The notes under the pieces: model-generated
Told to the model about the DNA's origin: nothing
The model's database searches: none
The model's input: only the letters and a program-made list of their open reading frames with translations
NCBI GenBank assembly: GCA_963969395.1
Contig: OZ017801.1
Coordinates: forward strand, 9,801,611 to 9,865,610
Source of the DNA: Pseudoscleropodium purum
Lineage: Eukaryota; Streptophyta; Bryopsida; Hypnales; Brachytheciaceae
Direction: 5' to 3'
DNA: 64,000 nucleotides
Position numbers and translations under genes: made by a program
Part shown: positions 57,228-64,000 of the stretch, one piece after another
Layout of the letters: each line of letters begins with the position of its first letter
How positions within the stretch are numbered: the first letter of the stretch is position 1

Positions 57228-58797
57228 CTACCAGAAAAGAAAAACTCCTGCAACGACCAGGCAAGTGAAAACCACCTCCAGGCTGAACTGGCGACCCCTC
57301 TTTCCAGTATCAAAATCATCCGAAGGCGATGGAGCTGGTGCGAAATTCGAAGGAGCAGGAGCTGGAGCTTCAGGGACTGGCATCGGTGCAGGAGCTGCAG
57401 GGGATTCATAGGTCTGGTTGTGATGAGAATTCCGTGTTGCTGGTGGACGTCGTGACGGCTTTGGATGGGAATGGGAATGGGAATGCGACAGGGGTAGTGG
57501 AGGTGAAGCAAAAACTGGAGGAGGAGGCGAACTTAGAGGCGGTTCTGGAGGACCAGCTAACACTGGAGCTGGAGCTGAAGGGTAGACTTGCCCAGCGTTG
57601 GGTGGCATTGCTGGAGGAACTGGCTGTGGAGGGGGTGGACGAGGATTTGGAGGCGGTGGAGAATGGGGTGGGGGGAAGGGGGGAGACTGTAGGTGGGGTG
57701 GAGGGGGATTTGGAGGTGGTTTTAGCGGTACTGGTGGAGGGGGATGATTAGGAGGTGGAATTAGCGTTGTTGTGGATCCCGTCACCACCAGCTTGAGCAG
57801 CATTCCTCCTCCTTCGCAGTGGCCGGCGAATCCACAGATGAAGCAGTATGTGCCTGGAAGTTCGAAAGTGATGAGGTCGTGGCCGGACTGGTATTGATTG
57901 ATGGGGTTCGAGGTATTGCACGTCGCGTAATCGCTGATGTTCACTTGCTGGACGTTGTGGTTCGTTGGGTCATACCTAAAACCTGCACCACCACAGCACA
58001 AATTGAGGTTTAGGACATAGATGGCGAAGTTTTGGGGACCGACGTTTTGTGGACAATTTTCAGAAGAAACTAGTGACCAAGATGATGCAAGCTTCATGCG
58101 TGGGGGTGGCGAATTGTGAGATCGAGAGGAAAGGTGGGAATAGAACAACGCCCAAAGAATGAATAGATTAATGAATAAATGGACACATTGAATGATTTAA
58201 TGACACTTAATGGTATCCTGAACGGTGTGGCACCGTAAGTGTCATTCAAAGTTTTGGGTGTCATTCTTGGGGTGTCATTGAATGTCTCCACCTTTAGTAA
58301 CTGATGGAAGGTTAACTTGGTTTTCAGTAAACTGAGATTATTTCAAGAATTCGTTAACAATATCACTGATCAAGGGGGAGGCAAGCTAAGCATGACGTAA
58401 ATCCTGGGAAGACCTCTCTGTCTATTGATGACTCTCTATATGTTAGTGACAATATTTTGTGCACAAGCTTTCAACAATTTTAACGAAATGATTATAAATC
58501 TCTACTCATGATTGACCTACTTCTTAAATTTCCGCCTCCTCGTTGTGCACATCCTTACGACTGATGTCCGAAAATCACTGAAAGTTCCAATTTGAGGTGA
58601 GCCTTACTTAGTTTATCTCCAGGCACGAAGGTGTTTTCAGATGCCCAGTCGGAGTAATAGGAAGCTGTGGGGGCGAAGTCCCATCCAGCGGGTCCTCCCA
58701 CAATATACACCACGGCCAGGGCCACTTGCACATGACTGAGTAGAATTGTGGCTTGCAGGAGGTTCAACAATATTGTGTGCGCCATCTTCAACGGCAT
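57228..58797 (-). CDS. Phytocyanin (uclacyanin-type) with arabinogalactan-like tail (314 aa)
   Basis: A small blue-copper electron-transfer domain expected at the outer plasma membrane or wall. Exons 58797-58608 and 57982-57228, phase 1. The signal peptide is about 1-29. The plastocyanin-like domain (about 30-130) starts YIVGGPAGWD and has copper ligands H72, C113 and H118, with M124 as the likely axial ligand. C85 and C119 would make the disulfide. The spacing from H118 to the axial residue is one longer than in common members (HCEGGGM). Residues 135-290 are Pro/Ser/Ala-rich with PPPP and AP repeats (likely O-glycosylated), and the C-terminus is hydrophobic (VVFTCLVVAGVFLFW) as for a GPI anchor. 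Converges on the C2-like gene; same strand as the dioxygenase upstream. Confidence 0.9.
58199..58246. repeat. Nested inverted repeat in the phytocyanin intron
   Basis: An outer arm AATGACACTTA pairs with TAAGTGTCATT, and between them lies the palindrome ACGGTG-TGG-CACCGT. More GTGTCATT copies follow to 58285. A likely hairpin or tiny MITE remnant; function unknown. Confidence 0.55.
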
Positions 58798-60597
58798 CTT
58801 GCAACCACACTCATCTCAGCTGCATTTATAAGCAGGTTATACTCAGTAAAATTGAACACCACAAAAAGAATCAGAATTGTTGATCAGCGAAACCACTTAA
58901 TATTACAGCTTCTTTTAAGTTTTTTATTACTGCATAACACCTGGAATTGACAGTGCTTTTCCAACTGAAATAGGCTAACAAAACTGAGTTAAATTTCAGA
59001 AAAAAATAGTGGAAAATAGTGCAGGGAAACACGGTGTTTGGTTGGCAATAATTTGGGTTTGACAGGAGTTGGGGCATAAACAGAGTTAGTGTGAACTTCC
59101 GAATCAGTGCTGCTACTAACGTATGGCATGTACCTTAAAAATGAGGCGCCTTGTATTTTCAGCTCAAATCAGTGCCAATCTACCCAATTGTGTGCTCATC
59201 ATTGTTCCAGCAACGGAAGCAAGAGATGTCCATTGTGGTTAATCGCCAAGAAGCTGAAAACGCAGTGTATACGTGAAGCTGTAATATGAACACTTTCAAG
59301 ACTACCACTCAAGCCGAAATTACCATCAGCTCCTACAAATGTAATCCTGCGCGCAGCCGCATATTTACATTAATGAATGACTTCTTGATCTCACACCAAT
59401 TTGTTTTGATTCATAGTCCACGTAACTAGCAGGTCTTCATGTCTTTCGAAAATAAATAACGCCTTCATTCATGTCTTTGGAAAAATATGCCCTGTCCTGA
59501 CACATATGGAGAAAGCTAGAGCACAGTTTTGGGAGCAATTTGGGGTGGTCTTTAGTTGATGCGAAACATGATTCAGTGATGAAGAGGAAGGGAAGAGAAA
59601 GGAAGAATTGATCTGGAGAGCCGCACGAGGGCTGCTGCGGCTCCATGATGGACGGGTGGGATTGAACTTACTAGTGAGTTTTTCAGTTACTAACCTGAAT
59701 AATTTTTGTTGATTGATATGGTGGTACGTCTCATTACAGTCTCACCTCTCTAATAGCAACACTTTAATACGTTTTTCTGTAACTGGATTTGGGACAGCTC
59801 AATCTGGTGAGGAATGATTCCGTGACACCTTCACAATTTGGGTTCCCCAAACATGTCATATTAGAGAGGAGAGAGGATACTGTAAAAATTGATTGATTGC
59901 TTACGTCATGAACATAATTACCTTCTCAACTACAATTGGACATTTGATAATTCAATCTTGTGAGGGATGATTCTCTGACTGACGCCTTAAAATTGGGGTT
60001 CCCAAACATATAATATCGGGTGAGATCGTACTAACTGCAGTTTGCAACTTCAGCCTCTGCACGATATATAACTCGATGAAACAAGTGAAAAATGCTGATG
60101 GTATGTCTCATTAACAAAAAAAAATATGCACCTTCAGCCTCTCAATGAAAGCTTGATCATTGATGCAATTGGGATGTAACACCTCATCATCATAAAAAGC
60201 TGCTGCACTCATCAATTCTGAAATGTTTATGTGGTGTGTTTCAGAGCACCAAATTAGTGATGCGCTAGCTAGTGCCTAGAGTTTCAATACAAAGCCTGGA
60301 ATCGAATACAAATGAGAGTCAGTTCTTTACTGTCACTCACAACGCACAGTCAACAACCTCCCACTTTGAAATTGCATAAGAAACTCAATCATACATAGTG
60401 ATAAAAAAAAAAGTCGGCTCAACAGATTTTACTCAAATATCCAAATTAAAGCTCTCCCTACTTTACAACACGCTTTCCAAAAAAGCAAAAAACTCCTCCA
60501 TGTGAGAGAATGCTTAAAGTGATGCACATAGAATCCTGTACCTTGATCACACAACCACGTCGTGGTCTTGAGCTGCCTTTAACTTTACATGACTATA
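58798..60597. other. Phytocyanin promoter and dioxygenase 3' flank
   Basis: No gene was recognised. The promoter of the phytocyanin gene lies just above 58797 on the minus strand. A diverged copy of the intron-associated repeat lies at about 60228-60320 (GTGTTTCAGAGCACCAAATT). TATA boxes could not be assigned with confidence. Confidence 0.5.
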
Positions 60598-63500
60598 TTA
60601 CACCGTGTCAGGGTCTTCCTGTGGAATTGAACATTTGGGAGGATGTATCAAGAAGTTGTCGATATGGCGATTATTTGCGAAGGATTTGAAGTGGAAGCCA
60701 CGGACGTATTCTCCATAGGTGAGAGATCTGTAAAGAGGGGGGTTCCTTTCAGACAGCAGCTCCGGGAAGGGCTCAATGACGGTATCCTCTACGGGTAGTA
60801 AAAAGTTGGGGAAACTGTGTCTGCCCTCGGTAGTGTTGGTCCGAGCCCTGTGCATCACACTTTTGTACTTGGCGTTGCTGATAATCTGCAGACCACCACC
60901 CATAATTCATTTATCAGCCTGTAGTTGAACAACAGATTAAAGGGGAAGTTTCAATCTGCAATTAAGGTTTAGACTTCAAGGACTTCATGACATTGAAAAT
61001 AGTCAAAATTAGACGCAACAATTACAAAAATTCTCCAAAAGACGTAGAAAATTACGATTTTCGTCTATCTATGAGTAAATATAAACTTTACTTGTAAATT
61101 TTGATTCTATCCATAACGTCAATTTTGTAAAATTGGCGGCATTCCATTAAGTTTCGAAACGTAAATCTAAACCGGACTTAGTTTTGAAAGCTTTGTGTAG
61201 ATTCGTGTCCCAATTCCTGGCGCAGAATCACGCCGAGTTAACGAAATTGACAATCCATGCACATAAGCTTGGATGACTGTTGTAGATAGTTCTATCTACA
61301 ATGGCTTAACAAGAGGGTTGTGAGACAAGACTACACGTCGTCACACAGCAGATCGAAGAGTCCAAAATTTGCAGCTTAAAAATTGATGGAATTAAAAACT
61401 TAATGAAAATGAAGTCACCTGCAATTGATCTCCCACGTTGACAACGAAGGCATCCTGGAGCGGCGGCACCTGGAACCACTCCCCGTCTTTCAGAATCTCC
61501 AGTCCGGGCACTCGGCCGTCTTGTTGCAGCAGAGTGACGATGCTGGAGTCGGCATGGGGAATCAATCCCAGCACGAGCTCTGGTTGCGGGCATGGGGGAT
61601 AATAGTTGCAGGAAGTTCGGACCCCAAGAGCTTCTGCATTCACAAGCTCTCCTAAGACATGCGCCTCCAGGCCCAACGTTACTGACAAAGCTTCCAGGAG
61701 TCTGTTGCACAGCTTGAAAACGGACTGGGAGTAGGTGTCCACCACTTCTCTGCAACACAGCAAGCATTCCTCATTCTCCAGGTTCCATTCCACATTTAAT
61801 TCCAGTAACTCCTGGCTTAGTAAAGCCTCAAATTCAGTCAACTGGACTTAGTAAAGCCTCAAATAATATCGCCAATTTCGTTAAATTGGTGAGGTTCCGG
61901 TGCCAAAAGCTGAAAAACATCTACACAATGTGAACTCCATAAAACTAGGTCAGGTATAGATTCACGTTTCAGCCAGAGCGTCAGTCCCTGGTTTTGTCCC
62001 TTGTAGTAGAGGAATTGACTTTAAATTGGCTCACGTTTCATTAGAAAGCGTTTGACCCAGATCGTCAACTTCGTATGTTCAAAACATTGGAGCTTTTGAA
62101 ACCTATGTCTATACCAGCGTAAGTCCTGGAGTTTGGGGCGGTTGAACATCGTAATTTTGGCTTTCCAACTAGCGCCAATGTAATGAAATTGACGCCCAAG
62201 TTCGTTGATCCATTCAAGATCAACATCATTTTAGTTAAAATAGCGAAATTTCATGACTTTTAGCACTTCCAGCCTTCCAGGGCGTGAGGACTAAAACACA
62301 GTTCTACACCAGTCCTATTTTTAGGTCTATGTGCAGATGAATGTCCCAGTTTTGGGACAGAATTTCCCAGAATTTCCCAGAATTTCCCAAGTTTAACTAA
62401 ATTGATGACAACCTAAATTACAATGCGACGATTATCTAATTAAAATCTAATAATCTATCGAAATTGACGATTATCTAATTAGAATTGCAGGACAGTTCGC
62501 ATGTAACTTACCTGAATTGCTCGGGCTTTGATGGCATGCAGGGCTCGGCAAGTTTCTGGCGGTCACCATAAGTCCACAAAACGAGGCGGTCAATCCAGTT
62601 GGCCACACTTTTCTTCGTCTCGAACAGTCGTCCATAGCCCACAGTCTTCCCAGGCTTCATGGCGTTCACTTCCTTCTCCTCTGCACTCATTGCAAAGAAC
62701 TCTTTCGTTACCTTCAGGAACTCTGCCATCGAAGCTGGTGGCACTCCGTGATTGATAACCTGCAATTCCTCATAGAAACACCCACCTGTGAGGTCTACTT
62801 GAAACAGCATGAGTGGACAGTCACTACAATTGGCTGGGGAGAGCAACTGAAAACAACACTCGGAACAACATACTGGCCAAATAATGTCATTAAATATCGT
62901 CAATTTCGTTAGAGTGGTATCATTCTGGGAGCCAAAAATTGTGACCTTCATCTGCACAAAAATTTATGTTTCAGGCCTCGCGCCTTAAAATGAGCCGAAG
63001 TTGTGAAATTACGCCAATTTAACGAAATGGATGTTAAAATTGTATGATTGTCACAGACCCTCGAGACACACTTCCCTAGGGGAGCAAGCCTGCAGCTAAA
63101 TCGCAGGGTAATCATACAATTTAGTTGCTGGTTACCACAGGGTAATATGATTCTCCCGGTGTCTCCACAGTCCTTATGTATTCGTCTGTACAGTACATTA
63201 AACCGCATGAATGCACTGGAACAACATTCCATTATAACATCACTAAAACTGTGTCATTGTAATCGCCTTCTCCCACCTGCGTCAACAACTCGCCATACTA
63301 ATTCTAATTCCCATGCTCATTTTAAATTACCACGCTGACATGAATTGTTCAGTGTAAGGACTCTAATTCACAAGCTGGAACGGAGTTGTGCAGCAAGATG
63401 TCAAGCAGGCGAATAGGGAAAATCATTTGCACATTCAAAGTTTCAATGCTGGCAACATTGCAATCCGGGAACCAGAGAAAACAAGCAGCTACGGAGACTC

Positions 63501-63966
63501 TGCCCCTGTAGCATTAGAAACGAAACAACTCGTAAGGAACAGTGACTCTCGTTTCACTTCTTCAAATGTTCTTTAAAGTGTCTTGGTTTTCAAGTCAGGT
63601 ACTTCTGAAACTTCCTCACAACTGGTAGCTTCTGTCGATGCAAAGTCTCCTCCCCTTCGATCCAGAGCCAATCAATCCACATGACAGTACCTGAAAGAAG
63701 CCCCATTCTTCACAAGCCACAGCCATCTGGGCCAGGACCTCATCCCTCCGTTCGCTACCGTCCAGCAGCGACATATCAATGACAGGAATCTGGGAGTTTT
63801 CTATCGAGGGTCCAGCTCTCTGGTCCTCAGGCTGGATAAACCTCGCCGGCACTTCTTTAATCCCTGCTTCCACCAACGGTTGCACCATCGCCATGGGCGC
63901 TTCCCTCGCGCTCGCCTTGAAGGATTCTAGCTCCGGAGGAGCGTTTACCATAGCTACCAGTGGCAT
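60598..63966 (-). CDS. 2-oxoglutarate/Fe(II)-dependent dioxygenase, DOXC class (380 aa, four exons)
   Basis: A soluble plant oxygenase of the class that oxidises flavonoids, hormones and other specialised metabolites using 2-oxoglutarate and O2. Exons: 63966-63691, 62759-62512, 61749-61419, 60885-60598; phases 0, 2, 0. The N-terminal DIOX_N part has IPVIDMSLLDG (about 61-71) and VINHGVP after the first junction. The catalytic jelly roll has NYYPPCPQPEL (about 223-233), iron ligands H240 and D242 (HAD) and H297, and the 2-oxoglutarate pair R307/S309 (RHS). All key residues are present and length is normal. The start is the first ATG after an in-frame stop, only 34 bp from the window edge, so the promoter is outside. 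SRG1-like enzymes are the nearest general type; the substrate cannot be told. Confidence 0.93.
61119..61252. repeat. Intron-associated palindromic-end repeat (dioxygenase intron 3)
   Basis: Runs from CGTCAATTTTGTAAAATTGG to GCCGAGTTAACGAAATTGAC. The interior is in the opposite sense to most copies (AGCTTTGTGTAGATTCGTGT). About 134 bp between the ends. Confidence 0.7.
61865..62420. repeat. Cluster of intron-associated palindromic-end repeats (dioxygenase intron 2)
   Basis: Three diverged copies in both senses: about 61865-62035 (CGCCAATTTCGTTAAATTGG start, then GGTATAGATTCACGTTTCAG), about 62085-62192 (ends GCCAATGTAATGAAATTGAC) and about 62221-62400 (TTTTAGTTAAAATAGCGAAA start). The last includes three tandem CAGAATTTCC units at 62358-62388. 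Confidence 0.6.
62888..63033 (+). repeat. Intron-associated palindromic-end repeat (dioxygenase intron 1)
   Basis: CGTCAATTTCGTTAGAGTGG at the left, CGCCAATTTAACGAAATGG at the right, interior TGACCTTCATCTGCACAAA and TTTATGTTTCAGGC. About 146 bp, flanked by TTAAA-like sequence on both sides. Confidence 0.7.
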
Positions 63967-64000
63967 GGCTCTCAACGTAACTCTTCACTGGCACCAGCGT

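Noticed and set aside
57329..57751. A 140-codon plus-strand frame rich in Glu, Leu and Val
   Set aside because: It is the antisense of the proline-rich tail of the phytocyanin, whose codons read backward as Gly/Glu/Leu codons.

Overview
The window is nuclear DNA of a land plant. Its genes have GT-AG introns of roughly 200-850 bp, and its protein families are plant-specific: a phytocyanin, a plant-type L-gulonolactone oxidase, a trihelix/Myb-SANT regulator and a 2-oxoglutarate oxygenase. It also carries a Ty1/copia element primed by the plant initiator-Met tRNA, and much AT-rich DNA made of small DNA transposons. I cannot name the species. The protein sequences do not look like a familiar angiosperm; a bryophyte, lycophyte or fern is a guess.

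Layout: (1) 1-2.9 kb is AT-rich repeat DNA with a small MITE. (2) 2.9-6.5 kb is a trihelix/Myb-SANT gene (+) with a 5' leader that is probably spliced and a single coding exon. (3) 6.5-13.5 kb has no convincing gene. (4) 13.8-18.4 kb is a five-exon L-gulonolactone oxidase gene (-), reconstructed to 591 aa. (5) 20.1-25.2 kb is a very young Copia retrotransposon: 205-bp LTRs differing at two sites, target duplication ATTTG, pol broken by a single-base frameshift. (6) 25-38 kb is AT-rich DNA built of nested elements. A large inverted repeat and a third copy of the same unit are each interrupted by a different TA-flanked MITE, next to CACTA-like and other dispersed repeats. (7) 38.3-42.2 kb holds two small membrane-protein genes (+) of unknown function. 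(8) 42.3-50.5 kb is gene-free, with an inverted-terminal-repeat MITE, a 912-bp CACTA-like element and a tandem SINE-like pair. (9) 50.7-56.2 kb is a gene (+) for a tandem C2-like, proline-tailed protein, made by internal duplication of a four-exon unit. (10) 57.2-58.8 kb is a two-exon phytocyanin/arabinogalactan-like gene (-). (11) 60.6-64.0 kb is a four-exon 2-oxoglutarate/Fe(II) dioxygenase gene (-).

The genes do not form a pathway; each is its own transcription unit. What links the genic parts is a short repeat family with near-palindromic ends (CGTCAATTT-N4-AAATTGGCG). It recurs in the introns of the oxidase, the C2 gene and the dioxygenase, but I did not find it in the large AT-rich blocks. 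No rRNA, tRNA or CRISPR was seen. All splice models come from reading frames, splice signals and family alignment by eye; no search was run.
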